Below, piece by piece: positions 22,482 through 34,645 of a DNA stretch of 64,000 nt. A model generated the notes under the pieces. It did not search any database. It had not been told where the DNA came from and worked only from the letters and a program-made list of their open reading frames with translations. A program made the translations under genes and the position numbers. This stretch comes from Protea cynaroides (lineage: Eukaryota; Streptophyta; Magnoliopsida; Proteales; Proteaceae), in the NCBI GenBank assembly GCA_028583415.1, contig CM053267.1, forward strand, positions 52,652,914 to 52,716,913, in the 5' to 3' direction. Position 1 is the first letter of the stretch. Every line of letters begins with the position of its first letter.

Positions 22482-22527
<46 letters not shown>
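22467..22527. repeat. (CT)n microsatellite (left)
   Basis: This is a CT run interrupted once by a CAC. It generates arginine/glutamate and leucine/serine repeat frames on both strands that are not genes. In the right copy the run is about 85 bp (39991-40075). Confidence 0.95.
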
Positions 22528-22529
<2 letters not shown>

Positions 22530-22689
22530 GCACACACCGCCGCTGCCTTTGCCATCTCACACCGTAGAGCGAAGGAGAAGAGAAAGAACTCAATAAATAG
22601 AGTCGCTGACAAGTGAGATGACTAGTATGAGAGGAGACGAGATAGAGAGATAAAAGAAGATGGTACAAAGGTCAAGAGGGTTATCTTTT

Positions 22690-23570
22690 GTTTGAAATCA
22701 GAGACAAAAGCCTTCTGCTTTTGGTTTTGGAAATATCAGAGAAAGGAGGTTCTAGAAAAACGGAAGAAGAAAAAAACGGAAGAAGAGTTTCAGAAGAGTT
22801 GGGAAACCTCAAGAACCAGAATCGAAGGGTCTAATGGACTTCTTCCAAATTTCCAATGTGATTTTGAAGTCTTCCTCAATCTGTCCATCTCCTTCTTTGG
22901 CGCCGTTGCCGCCGCCAAAGATGTCAACAATCTTCTTTCTATAGCTTGGCTACCAAAGCTCCTGGACGTATTACTCCGAAGTGAGATCGAATTCATGACC
23001 AACCTCTTCCCACTACCGTAAGCTTTGAACTTCACGTTTTTACCGCATCAGTTTCCACTAAAATATATAATTGCTAGTAGACGGGAAAAATCAGCTGAAA
23101 TTTGCGTATCGGTTCTCTTGAGTTTCAGTCGTGGTTTTCATATAATGGATGCTAACTTTAGGTTGATTTTGAGGAATTCAGGGATGGATGTCTGTATTTT
23201 CATAAAAATGGCAATGGACTATCTAAATGAATTGAAGGATCAAAGGGATGGAATCCTTGGTTTTCATATGTGTCCGTATAGCAGCGTGGACAAGAGAATG
23301 GAACATTGAACAGTGGCAACTTTCCCTCTGCAAGACGATTTTTCGAGCTGCAAACAGCAGGAGTAGACCAAACCAGATACTTCTTCTTCTCCATATCTTC
23401 TCAACCACTTTATCACCTTCTCCTTCTCTACAGGGTCGAAATTAGATTGAACCAGGGATTCCTGTACCTTGGCAGCAACGACGATGTGGTTATGCTCGAA
23501 ACCTAAAAAGCCAATGGCTTTTTCAATGGAGGAAGGAGAGATGCCTTCCTGAAAAAGGGAGGGCATAAGT
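22690..23570. pseudogene. coding-like captured fragments in the second Mutator-like element (left)
   Basis: Plus strand 22692-23021 encodes NFQCDFEVFLNLSISFFGAV...LPKLLDVLLRSEIEF, and minus strand 23264-23566 encodes ISPSSIEKAIGF...VAAKVQESLVQ. Both look amphipathic and non-random. The two strands and frames conflict, and the right copy differs by small indels. I cannot assign a family; they may be exon scraps from two host genes. Confidence 0.35.
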
Positions 23571-24058
23571 GGGGCATACTGAAACCAACGACGAAGGAGC
23601 CGTGATCAAATACAGCGAAGCCGCTCCAAACAGAGATGAATCGGAATTTACTCCCCCGACGAATCAAAACCTAATTTCTCTATTTTAATCCCAAATATCA
23701 CCATTAATCTGGAATGATGTAACTTTTCTTTTTCTTGAAAACCAAGAAAAAAATAAGAATAAAGAGACAAGAAAAGAAGAAGAAGAAAGAAGGGTTATAT
23801 TAGTAATTTTATTAGTTTTTATAATTTTCAAATTAATAACATAAAGGGTAAAACTGTCTAACGCTGATTTCCATCACCTCCGTCAGTTACTTGGGTGTAA
23901 TTGATGTTTTTTGAAAGGTGTGGGTGTTAGGTGATGTTTTGAAACTATTATGGGGGGTTGTTGATTTTTTTTCTTTATTATTTACATGAATGTGATGAGA
24001 GAAAATTTGTTTTTATTTCATTTTCAGTATTTTATGTGTAAGAGTTGCATTTTTAATG

Positions 24059-24556
24059 AATTGCATCTTTTAACAATAATTGTCATATAATAAAGGAAAA
24101 TGTTGAGAATGTGGAGAAGGGATAATTAGTTACACTTTGTGTCTATTAAAGAGTAAATGAAAACAATAGGGTGGAGTCATTGCAATTTGAGTCCTATTCG
24201 TTACACCGCGGATGAATGAGATTGGGGTCATGAATGGATTACTAGGAACATATTTTGGTTGTAGTAAACTCTCTATTAGAACACTGGTAACTAGTTATTT
24301 ATTTGTAAGAATTGCATCTTTTAATAATAGTTTGTCACATAGGAAAGAGAGGAATGTTAAGAATGTGGAGAGAAGGAATAATTAATTATACTTTGAGTCT
24401 ATTAGAGAGTAAATGAGGACAATAGAATGGAGAGTCATTGCAATATGAGTCTGATCCGTTACGCCACGGATAAATGAGAGTGGGGTCATGAACGGATGAT
24501 CGAGAATATATTTTAGCTGTGATAAACTCTCTACTAAAATAATTATAATTAGTTAT
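24059..24556. repeat. two tandem units of about 250 bp (left)
   Basis: Both units start AATTGCATCTTTTAA and keep the order GTGGAGA, GTCTATTA, GAGTAAATGA, GTCATTGCAAT, CCGTTACRCC, GGGGTCATGAA and AAACTCTCTA. They are about 80% alike by eye. The counterpart is at 37957-38451. Confidence 0.85.
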
Positions 24557-25345
24557 TCATGGCAGTTGGCCAGAAACGAAAATAAATGTGGATGTATTAA
24601 AATGATAAAAAAAAATAATGTGAGTGTGTTTGAATAACTTGAAAATCAAGTTTTCTTGCATTCATGAATTGAAGTGATTCTTTGTTCACTTTTTTATTGT
24701 ATTCCAGTAACGTTCCTTCTTATTGGGCTAGTGAGCTCACCCTCTTCCAATGACATTACAGATGATAAGGTGGTTGAAGGGGAACAAGAAGAAGCGTAAA
24801 GGAAGTGTGGATTCACCCATAGAATTTAGTTACAAGTTTCTAGATTAGTTGTATAAGGATTTGAGGTTTAAATTTCAACGATATTTATCTTTTTATTTGA
24901 TACAAATTAGAATGCCACCAGTAGCGTTAAAAATTTTATTATACTGAATTGGTTTGAGATGAATAATTTTATGAAATACAGTTTAAGTTTTTATTTTTAT
25001 TTGGCCGGTCATTAGACCAGTGCCCGCTGGGGTTGTACTCATACCTTACACAAGTTTGGGTCGTGACAAGAACAACAAGGGTGATGGCCGGGTTAGATAA
25101 GCCTTAGACCACTCTGATGCCTAAGTTAGTCCGTAACAAGCAGTATGGAACAAATGACAAGGGTGGTTGTTCCTTCTAATCAATGGTGACAGACAATCGT
25201 CTCTTAGCCAAGCTGCAATAGGAATTAGGGGAATAAAGTTATGGATCCGTTTACCTTTGCATGTTCTCGGTTTATAGATTTGGAACGATCGAGTGAGTTT
25301 ATGGTACGCATGTATGGCTATCTGTAGACGCTTCAAATTTGTCTA
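24557..25345. other. possible LTR remnant and spacer (left)
   Basis: No gene is visible. The part at about 25010-25345 contains GACCGGCC-like and GGCATCAGAGTGGTCTAAGG-like words (read on the minus strand) that recall LTR/primer-site regions of Ty3/gypsy elements. This is a weak call; a minus frame at 25121-25336 is probably incidental. Confidence 0.35.
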
Positions 25346-25680
25346 AAAAATTAAATTAATTTTTTAGCTCAAGGTAAAAAATAAATAATTAAATAGTAAA
25401 TAATAACAATAAACAAATAAATAAAATAAATAAATAAATAATATATAATGATAAAAAAATAAATACAAATAATAAAATAGAATAAAATAATAATAATAAA
25501 ATAAATAAAAATCTCAATAAATAATAATAAATCATTAAATTAAAAATTACTATTCAGATTGGGAAGAAAATTGGTTAATTAATTTTTTTACTTTAAATTT
25601 TAAAACAAATAAATTAGAAAAATATAATAATAATAAAATATATATAAAATAATTGTGTTAAATCGATTTATATAATTAAA
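25346..25680. repeat. AATA/ATAA low-complexity tract (left)
   Basis: Almost pure A/T sequence built from AAATA and AATAA words. Its counterpart is about 36830-37145. Confidence 0.9.
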
Positions 25681-25820
25681 AGAGGTGTCCACGTGGTTTT
25701 GGAAATGAGATTCCAAATCCATAGGAAAAATCAAAGGATTTGAGGGATCCCTGTAAGAAAACTACAATCCATATATATGTCTATGCGGAATAAATTTGAC
25801 ATACCCGTAGTGTAGGGATC

Positions 25821-26108
25821 TATTCCAGCCGGTGTCCGTCCAACCGATATTGGCTTCTGATGTACTCTGATATGCCCCGCTCCACAAACAAAAGGGAAGA
25901 GAGAGGGGAAGGATTTTTATACTCTGACTGTATTCCCAGATAGAGAGCGTGATGGAGTTCTCAAATTTCTATCAGTGTGCACAAGACCCTACCCATTAGT
26001 ATTTATAGACCAAACGTCTCTTTCCATCAAGGATGGACGGTGATCTGGGTGCCACATGTCCTAGGATCCTAATGCTAATCATCCAACTTAGGTGGGGCCA
26101 GATAGCAT
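25821..26108 (-). repeat. copia 3'-type LTR cut by the gap (left)
   Basis: Reverse-complement counterpart of 36367-36673, missing about the first 20 bases because the contig ends here. The outer flank (ATCCCTACACTACGGGTAT on the minus strand) is the same as at 36674. This LTR sits at the contig end, a natural place for an assembly break. Confidence 0.85.
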
Positions 26109-26608
26109 NNNNNNNNNNNNNNNNNNNNNNNNNNNNNNNNNNNNNNNNNNNNNNNNNNNNNNNNNNNNNNNNNNNNNNNNNNNNNNNNNNNNNNNNNNNN
26201 NNNNNNNNNNNNNNNNNNNNNNNNNNNNNNNNNNNNNNNNNNNNNNNNNNNNNNNNNNNNNNNNNNNNNNNNNNNNNNNNNNNNNNNNNNNNNNNNNNNN
26301 NNNNNNNNNNNNNNNNNNNNNNNNNNNNNNNNNNNNNNNNNNNNNNNNNNNNNNNNNNNNNNNNNNNNNNNNNNNNNNNNNNNNNNNNNNNNNNNNNNNN
26401 NNNNNNNNNNNNNNNNNNNNNNNNNNNNNNNNNNNNNNNNNNNNNNNNNNNNNNNNNNNNNNNNNNNNNNNNNNNNNNNNNNNNNNNNNNNNNNNNNNNN
26501 NNNNNNNNNNNNNNNNNNNNNNNNNNNNNNNNNNNNNNNNNNNNNNNNNNNNNNNNNNNNNNNNNNNNNNNNNNNNNNNNNNNNNNNNNNNNNNNNNNNN
26601 NNNNNNNN
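26109..26608. other. assembly gap of exactly 500 N
   Basis: The round length indicates a scaffolding placeholder and not a measured distance. The sequences on either side are inverted copies of one another's surroundings. Confidence 0.99.
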
Positions 26609-27035
26609 GATGCCTACGTTCAACTAGTAGGATACCTACCAACTGTGCTGATCAGCAGTTGTATTCGTTTTAGTTTTCTTCATCCATGATTAGGGTCTGA
26701 CTTCTACACCAATGACACCAGAGTACCATAATAACTCGTTAAAGAACGGCTTACTAAGGTATACTGGACCAGAAATTGCATCAAAATGATTGAGTAGAAT
26801 GTCCTAAACATGGGTTGTTTGTCTTTATACCTTGAGGCATGAATCCTAATAACAAACCAACATACTAAAACAATCCTCCAAATTAATGGCTTAACAAGGT
26901 ATGGTGGTTCAAAGTTCAAACAGTGAAAGGAACAAAAAGGATCTACGACTTCCTCCACATTAAAAGATTTTCTTCCAATATTGTTCGAAAATATACATTC
27001 TGCTACTATCTCCGCAAAAATATATAAATGGGACA

Positions 27036-27137
27036 GGATGATTCAAGGCACATGATTGCATGAGATTGAATTGTGAACCATCCAAAGGATGATTCAAGGC
27101 ACATGATTGCATGAGATTGAATTGTGAACCATCCAAC
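27036..27137. repeat. 51-bp tandem duplication (middle copy only)
   Basis: GGATGATTCAAGGCACATGA... occurs twice in direct succession at 27036 and 27087. The corresponding positions in the other two A copies have one unit. Confidence 0.95.
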
Positions 27138-27253
27138 TACTGTCTCTTTAATGCACATTTCTTAGTCTGACCAAAGATGGATGGAACTTCAGTTATTTCC
27201 CAGATCTATCAAATTAGGGAAAAGTCTCTAAGCACACGGCATAACCTACGCCA

Positions 27254-27254
27254 G

Positions 27255-27302
<48 letters not shown>
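27254..27302. repeat. (CT)n microsatellite (middle)
   Basis: Single interrupted CT run. Counterparts are 47874-47928 and the duplicated GA runs at 14588-14731. Confidence 0.95.
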
Positions 27303-27947
27303 GTCCTGACATTATCTCTCGTGTCCGCCCCTGTATACAATCCATAATGCCGCTCTCTATCATATCATTTCCAGCTTGCTCATACGACCCTCTCCCTTTA
27401 AATCATTTCTGAAGTGATACCTCAAATAAGTTGACACAACATACATACCAGGAATGTAGGCATCACACATCAGTTTATGAACCATAAGGCAATTAAACAG
27501 CATAAACTGTTTCCCAAAATCAATATTACAAAAAAGATAAAACTAGTACTCATAATTCTTTATCATTCAGATACGATGAGGAATTAAACATCTTACAACA
27601 TCATCCAATTTTTGTACTAAAAGATGATCACAGGTGCATTGCCTTACAAAGAGATTGAAAGCGTTAATTTAATTTATTTTTGTAATATGAAATCATTTTC
27701 TTGAAGGATCTCTCGATGATAAACTACATGAAGGATAGTAGGGAAGTGACAGTTCACACCTCCCCAAAAACTAATGCAGCAAGAACAAAGAACATGATCT
27801 GAGCTTGAACACAAGTCTTTATGATGTGAAACATGACACACCATATGATAATACACCCAAGTAATAGCCACTAATTTTTTAAACTACAGAGCCATGTTGC
27901 AAATCGGCAATTCAGAGCAATGGAAGAATGATTTGACTTGAAGCTCC

Positions 27948-28309
27948 CTAAGAGTACAATTGAGTTTCCCTGGCTACTTACGTTCTCATCGCATTCTTGA
28001 AGCCCATCACATGGTTAAGAGCACTCACATAGGCAAGAGTGCTAGAAACTATGATGTCCATTCCTTCACTAGTTCCACTGGCAGGCAAGGAGGAAAAGCA
28101 TGATTAGATTATGAACAAGAAAATATTCCCAAAGGAATTGCTATGAATTATCATACCTGAAAGTACGGGGAACCTTGACTCCATTATTACTTGTTTGTAT
28201 AGATTTGTAGATATTCTCCTCTTGTACTACAACTTTTGTGGATACTATTGCTTGCTTCAGAGCCTTTTGACAATGAGTTTATAGAGCACTCAAGAAGCGT
28301 TACTGGTAA
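27948..28309 (-). pseudogene. 2-isopropylmalate synthase-like C-terminal exons (middle)
   Basis: Exons are 28157-28309 and 27948-28077, with a 79-bp intron and the same shared frameshift as the other copies. It keeps the more canonical AYVSALNHVMGFKNAM, but a C-to-T change turns the codon after R-T into TAA, so this copy ends about nine codons early. The upstream catalytic domain is absent. Confidence 0.82.
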
Positions 28310-29555
28310 CTGGAAACAAATGGGGGAAAAAGAAATGTTCTTCAGGGGAAAGAAGTTCCACTACTTATCACCCAAAACAAAAGTGTGTTCTTTGCGGGAG
28401 GGGATTGAAGAATCTGAGGTAAAATTATCAACCATGAACCCAAAAAATTCACCAGACTCAAAACAAATCCACTGTTGCTATGATAAACTGAGTGGAAGAC
28501 AACAATAATTCCTTAAAAAAAACTTTTAACGTGTGCTGGAAACCCCAGAACTCACTTGTGGTAACTGAGACATAAAACCACTAAATAAAGTTTACATGAC
28601 TTCCAAATAAAACAAACAAACAGAAACAATACCAAAAAAGAGCATTAAAGAAAGCAATCATTCACCAAAAAACAATGGTGTCTCACCTATATACATTGTT
28701 GCTACAAAGTAGATGAGACTACTAAGATGTACCATTTGAATGTCAACCCAAAAGCAAGTGAGCACTTTGGTTATTCATCCAAAAAAAAAAAAAAAGAAGT
28801 GAGCACTTTGGGGCTAAAATGTTCATTCAGAGATTTCACTCTGCGACACCTTATATCTACATATAAATATAGAGAGATCTAAAGCTTCCAACAAAATATG
28901 GAAGGCTACAGATTTCCAACTTCCACGGGAAATCTGCAAACACCAGAACCAAGTCATATTTATTTGGGAAACTTCGATCAGATTGATTTATGTCGTTTCC
29001 TAAAGTTCCTATGTCTGGTTGCTACATGGGATAGTTGGAAGTCATCTTATCATCAACCATTCGCTGTAAAAGCTAATTGTGCTACTCTTTTGCTGAATGT
29101 TTACCAGAGCCAGCTTACCACTGCTCTGAATTGTTTACTATTTCCAGCTTAACACTGATGTGCACCTAGGATGGATTGCCAAAAACCCTTGCAATGGAAC
29201 TCGGGGAGAATAGATATGGACGCCAACTAGCTTTGGATTGTTGGGCGGGAGAACATCAAATACAACATGACTTCAAAGGCTGGGATTAGAATGGGTGGAT
29301 CAGCATGACAAACCACACTTTATTTGATAAGTAAAAACTACATTGTGCATTTGAGTTAATATAATTAAGGAATGCAGATAGGAGCTATGATGTGGTTGCA
29401 GACATTGTGATTGGTGCTATTAATAAAAACTTAGATGATGTATGAAGAAATGGTGCCATAACTCTTTACGGATATTAATGGATCAGTACCCCTATTTTGG
29501 ATTCCTCGCATAACGCATCCATATTAGACTATCATTCATGAATGCAGCCTTTGTC

Positions 29556-29590
<35 letters not shown>

Positions 29591-31379
29591 TATAGGGAGG
29601 GGGGGGGTCCACTATTTTTTATTTTCTCCCTTGAACCCGGATCTTAGTACATGAGGGTTCAGATAGACAAAACACAAGCATGATCATCATGTTTCCTTCC
29701 ATAATATTGGGAATATAGATGAACCTTACGTCGATATATGTATCCCTTCCTTGAAAATATGAACCCTTCTTCAAGGCACTACCTGACCTATTCTTGGACG
29801 TGATCCTTGTTGGAACCTTGTGCTTTAAATTAACTAATAAAGCACTTAGAGCTACAAAATTTGAGTAGTGACATGTATAACTGCAATATACTCAGCAATG
29901 TTGAACATTCCATCAGATTTCACTTCATAGCTAGGTTAACAAACAAAAATTTGTGAACCCATTTGAATGCATAGCTGGAAATGTTCTATCACCACTCAAA
30001 TCAACTGCAAAATCAATGTGCACCATTTTGTTCTTGAATGACATTTTCAGCCCTATAGAACCTAGTATATCCTGGTGGAGATTAGGGCTACCAAAAGCAA
30101 CCTTGGCATGAAACAGCAATAAATGTAGCCCCAAAACTTGTGTTCTTGGTACTTAACAGAATCACTTTGAGCAGTAACTTAAAATCTAACTTATAACTGC
30201 TGAATTTTAAACCATCAGAAAGAGCTTAGGAAAACATTCAAAACCACCATAAATTTGCAAATATAAATCATACTACAATTTATAACCAACTCATTTGCAA
30301 ACATTTTTGTACTAAAGTAACCTTGTTGTCTAAGTTATTTATTAAAACTGACTTCAATAGCCAAAATCATGGTGCCAGCTAATAGCATTTATGCAAAATA
30401 CTGAAACTAGATTACTTCTGTTGCTACTATAGAATCTGCACATCATCTCCTGGGATGAGATAATTTGCAGATAACACGGACAAGGTGAACAAAAGGGGTC
30501 AGGCTCTAGACCCAGTGACCGCTCCAATGACTAAATCAATTTCTACACACCAAGCACCAGATAAATTTGTACGAAGAATGGGCAATAGAAAGCCCTAAAC
30601 ACCGTTGAAGTGAGACCCATTTTTTCATACTTCTGATAATACTCCTCTTCACGTCTTTCTTCCAATACAGATGATCGATTGTTAATTGTTGTAAGTACTG
30701 GTTTGGATGTGAGGATCGGTAGAATATTTTCCCCATCTCATTTAGGACTTTATGTGGTGCTTTGCACCTGGCGTCCCTCTAGTCACCTCGTTCTGGCGCG
30801 CTAGCCGTTATATATAGTCGGGCCCTTGCTTCTTTAGGTTGAGATACAGATCGTCTTTATATAGCGGGAGGCTTTACTAACAAGCTAACCCCACCCCAAA
30901 CAAAAGCTTTATAATGGATGTCTCAGACAAGAACTAATGAAGGTCATACCAAAAGGCTCCCCTAACTTGAGTTGCTGGGTCTTCTTTTATAATGGTGGAT
31001 TTAGGCTTGATTTAACTTAAGCATGGTGTGGGCGATGGCAGCCACTCGTGTGTCGGTCTGCTTGTAGATTGGCTATAGTTGTACCTCCAGAGGTCTCTTC
31101 TACCTGTCTTGAGAGTGGGAGTTGAGTTGACATATCGGATCCTTGCCAGGAGTATGGTCGGGACCATAGGATTTAGCTGAGTAGAGGGCGGCACCATAAA
31201 TGCGAACCCTTGGGTTGGTGCTAGTGTAAGGTTTATGCAAAGTGTCATTGCGGCGTGTCGACTTTTAGATCAGTAGGGCCCAATTGGCTTAAGGAGTGCC
31301 AAGGGCCAAGAAGTATTGGACGAAATAGGGTGCTCCTTCAAGGTAGCATTTCGAGCTGATCCTTCTGGTATCTTATGAA
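28310..31379. other. block A interior, no gene recognised (middle)
   Basis: Contains T tracts at 29559-29589, a G-rich patch next to it, and short frames without domains (28236-28508 is antisense to the synthase exon; 28898-29152 and 29931-30134 are unassigned). The part 30200-31345 is absent from the left contig. No tRNA or other RNA gene is evident. Confidence 0.5.
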
Positions 31380-32280
31380 CATTGTGGTGGGGAAAAGATC
31401 TTTGTACCTCGCTGGGAGGTTATAAAGGATGATACAGCTGTGGGAGACATAGGAGTTGCCGAGGAGATTGCTCGGGGTATGCGGCATCCTCGAGACATAG
31501 AGTACATGTCCAAGTTGGACGAGGAGTGCCTCATCACGAGTTTGTTTAGGTATACAACTACAGTATGTCTTTGAGCCATTCTGTTGTTCTTGTTAATCTT
31601 TCTCCTACTTTGTTGTGTTGTGTTTTATGTCGATGTAGAATCCTTCTCTTGTGGTGGACATTGTGGATCAATTTTGGGATATGAAGATACTTTTCTTCGT
31701 AATGCAAAGGGAGCGAGATGAGGTGATGGAGTAGTAGACCCGTGAACATAATGACATCGTAAAGGCGATAAAGGCAACCGCGATCGATAAGGGCAAGGTT
31801 ATGCCTCTAGAGAGGGAACATGCCAACCAGAAGGGTCAAGCCGATGAGGTGTCTAAGTTGGCCAGCCTAGAAAAGAAACAGACCAAAAATGTGTCAACCA
31901 TGCTTAATAGGGCAATGGATAATCTGGCCTTGGTAGAAGTAAAGGTGAGCAATGCCGAGAACGAGACAGCCAGGGATCGAGAGAGCATTCCACTGAAGAT
32001 AACTAAGGCGTTGGAGGAGTATAAGGGTTCCATAAAGCTAACAGAGCGTGTGATGAGGGAGGCCGCATCCTATTACTGTCGGGGATCTGAGGCTGTCCAT
32101 GACTGGATTCGTGCTAGCGATGCCGACTAGGAGTTTGCCGATTGTATGGCCTTGAGGTTGGAGAATGTCAAATATGAAGAGGACGAAGAGGACCTCGAAG
32201 TGGTTGACCCTTCTGAGAGGGCATCCGAGACTCCTCGTTCCGATCTTCGGTTTCTTATGATCTCTTAGTTCCAGAGCGGG
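31380..32280 (+). pseudogene. retroelement-type coiled-coil ORF (middle)
   Basis: First piece to 31549 encodes FVPRWEVIKDDTAVGDIGVA and an acidic end. A 89-bp GT-AG candidate intron (31550-31638) follows. Then comes a stop-broken middle (DQFWDMKILFFVMQRERDE), and 31801-32130 encodes a coiled-coil segment (SKLASLEKKQTKNVSTMLN) ending HDWIRASDAD. An acidic tail (EEDEEDLEVV) lies beyond the stop. The counterparts in the other A copies differ by about 6-9 residues in the coiled-coil part. Assignment to a gypsy-like element is by pattern. Confidence 0.55.
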
Positions 32281-32478
32281 CCAAGTTTCCTGAGAGAGCT
32301 GAGTTTCCAGTGATTAGTGTGCAACTAGCGGGACCTCATTTCCTCTGATGCCCTCTATTGCTCCTGACCCAATCCTTACTTCCCAAGTCCCCTTGACTCC
32401 GCAAGAGCAGGAAGAAAGTGGTCGTGTTACGATTGAGTAAATTTTTTGTTTAACCCTTCTTTTTTTTTTTTTTTTTTT

Positions 32479-33060
32479 GGTAATGGCCCATTCTATAGTG
32501 GCCGAGGGCTTTTATATCTAAACAATGAATGCTTCTCTCCACCTTTTGTTTAAGTGTCATGACTCCCATATGATCTTGTACGTGTCCTTCCCCATTCAAT
32601 GTGAACTTGCCTTGGTGCGTTGGGTTAGACACCGACGTCTTTCTGAGTACATGGTCACCAATTTGGAAAGTACTTTCTTTGACACACGAGTTGCAATGTG
32701 AGGTTGTCCTCTGCTGGTACATCGCGGTTCAAATTTGTTTACTCTTTGACTTCTTCTAGTAGCTCCTTTGATCAGAGTCCTTCGATGTTGGTTGCCTCAT
32801 GGAAATGCAGCACCTGGTGTGAGGATACACCAACTTCCAAATGGATCACTGACTCGATACCGAATTCCAAAAGTTGTTTCTCCTGTCGCAGTTCGACTGG
32901 AAGTTCGGTACGCCCATATGACACCTAGTAATTCATCTATCCATTTGCCTTTGAGTCTGTCTAATCGCCTACACAATCCATATAAAATGGTTCAATAGTT
33001 ACCTCGGTTTGCCCATTTTCCTGGGGGTACGCAACTGAAGTTTTCCAATGCTAGATTACT
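32479..33060 (-). pseudogene. Ty3/gypsy integrase C-terminal remnant (middle)
   Basis: Same landmarks as the left copy: N-G-Q-T-E-V-T region near 33010-33041, then STFQIGDHVLRKTSVSNP near 32640. It contains several frame breaks and a T tract (32459-32478) beyond its 3' end. Confidence 0.83.
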
Positions 33061-33222
33061 TCTTCTCCTTAAAGTATACCACGTATGGATGCCCTCTGGT
33101 GTCAAATATTCAGTGGTGCTTCCAAAAACTGATGATGTGGCAATGTTGATTTCAGTATTGAACTGAATTCCAAACATGCGAGCAGTTCCAAAATCGCTCA
33201 TATGAGCTTCCCAATATTCAAC
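33061..33222 (-). pseudogene. receptor-like kinase activation-segment scrap (middle)
   Basis: Encodes YWEAHMSDFGTARMFGIQF and STTEYLTPEG. The stop seen in the other copies is lost here, so the frame runs on into the integrase remnant, an accidental fusion. Confidence 0.72.
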
Positions 33223-34645
33223 TTCTCAGAAAATGTCCATCTTGACCAATCTACCCTAGGACCATGTATAATATTTTCCAATCTGTCTTTCTTATTTCTA
33301 CAGGTATTCCAGAATCAAATTTTCAATATAACCACATTGGTTATTGGCCGAATCTAGAATCCTTTAACAACCTTAACGCATCTAGACATAAATCCAATTT
33401 CTCTCAACAAAGTTTCATTAAGCTGATCATGTTAACTTTATTGAAAATGTACCAACATTGCAATGGATTATTTCTGAAAAATTCAAACGGTTTTCATGAT
33501 GGCTATACCAAAAAAAAATGATATGGAACAAAAAAAAGAAAAAATATAAGAAGAATGCCTTGGTTCTGCATATCAAGAATCAAAATAAGTTCTACTAGGA
33601 TTTAAATCAATCGGATCATGCATTTTATCTAAAATTTCATCGGTACGGTAATTGTATATATTTAGAGTAAAATTAACAAATGTAAACAAATTAAGGATGT
33701 AACATCGTAGCCAAAATCGATACCATCAGGAACATAAACAGATTGAAGAATTTGATACCGTCAGTCATTAACTACAAAGCAAATCAGAAGCCTTGAATCG
33801 GAGAGTTTGGAACAATGAATCAAATAAACTCGGTTCATCACTGATTCTTAACTACATAACAGATATAAAAAAAAAAAAAAAAAAACCAGAAATGGATTGA
33901 AATATTGTAAATGCAAAAAAAAATAATTCAAGATCAGCTAGAATTAAAGACGATGTAAGTAAGCTTATATATAAAAAAAAAAAAACAAAACAAAATGAAT
34001 CTAGAAACCCTAACCTTTTTATGTTTCTGTTTCTTCGTCTATTCTTGATTTCTTTCTTCAAATCATCCAAGAATACCGCCAGATCTGATTACTTGCTGCC
34101 GGTTATCGTCGCCATCGAACTACATTTTAGAAACATCCCTTCAAGAACTTCAGAGAATCCACCTTCGGTTGTTGGAGAGGAGAAAACTAAATTTCAGATC
34201 TGGAATCAAGAACCAGATCTGAGAAATACTACGCCGGAGAAAACAATCGACATTTGGAATAACGTTGGAATCGCCAAAATAAAACATCAAAAACCAGATC
34301 TAAAGCTAGATCTGAAGTTGTTCTTTCCAAAATACCAAAAGGAATTTCAGATTTCGATATGACAAACCGAATCTGCTGTTTAGAGTTTCTACCGCCGCAA
34401 TCGTCGCACCCGATCGCCGCTGTCACCGTCGCTCTAGACCGCCTTCGCCGTCGCACTAAACCACCGCCATCACCACCGCCACCATCTTCTTCCCTCTTTC
34501 TCTGCTCTTGATCCTCTCTCTCTAAACCTCAGTACTCGCTTCGTTGTTTTAGAAAATGAACTCTACTTTTGCTTTTTTTGCTTTTATTTTTTATTTTTAT
34601 ACATATCCTAATTTATTAGCCTAAAATACCTTTTGATGATGGGAT
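33223..34645. other. block A end, no gene recognised (middle)
   Basis: Counterpart of 8379-9822: A/T tracts, a plus frame at 34021-34362 that differs in length between copies, and a CCGCC-rich part at 34380-34490. Nothing assignable. Confidence 0.5.

Larger units (their letters stand above)
22162..23980. mobile_element. second Mutator-like element (left)
   Basis: The termini are inverted relatives: TCAGCTACCCTCAAATAGTTTCGAAACATCACCTACCACCC at the left pairs with the complement of the 23890-23970 end. The flanks TTTATATGA (22153-22161) and TTTACATGA (23981-23989) differ by one base, consistent with an aged 9-bp target duplication. The inner terminal word ACATCA(C/T)CTACCACCC is shared with the element at 17388-18902, so both belong to one family. 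A CT microsatellite and coding-like frames lie inside, with no transposase. Confidence 0.7.

Noticed and set aside
23264..23566. 100-codon ORF in the second Mutator-like element
   Set aside because: Coding-like, but in conflict with an opposite-strand frame and shifted in the right copy, so it is listed only as a captured fragment.
26033..26689. Long open frames across the N run
   Set aside because: They are open only because N codons hide stops.
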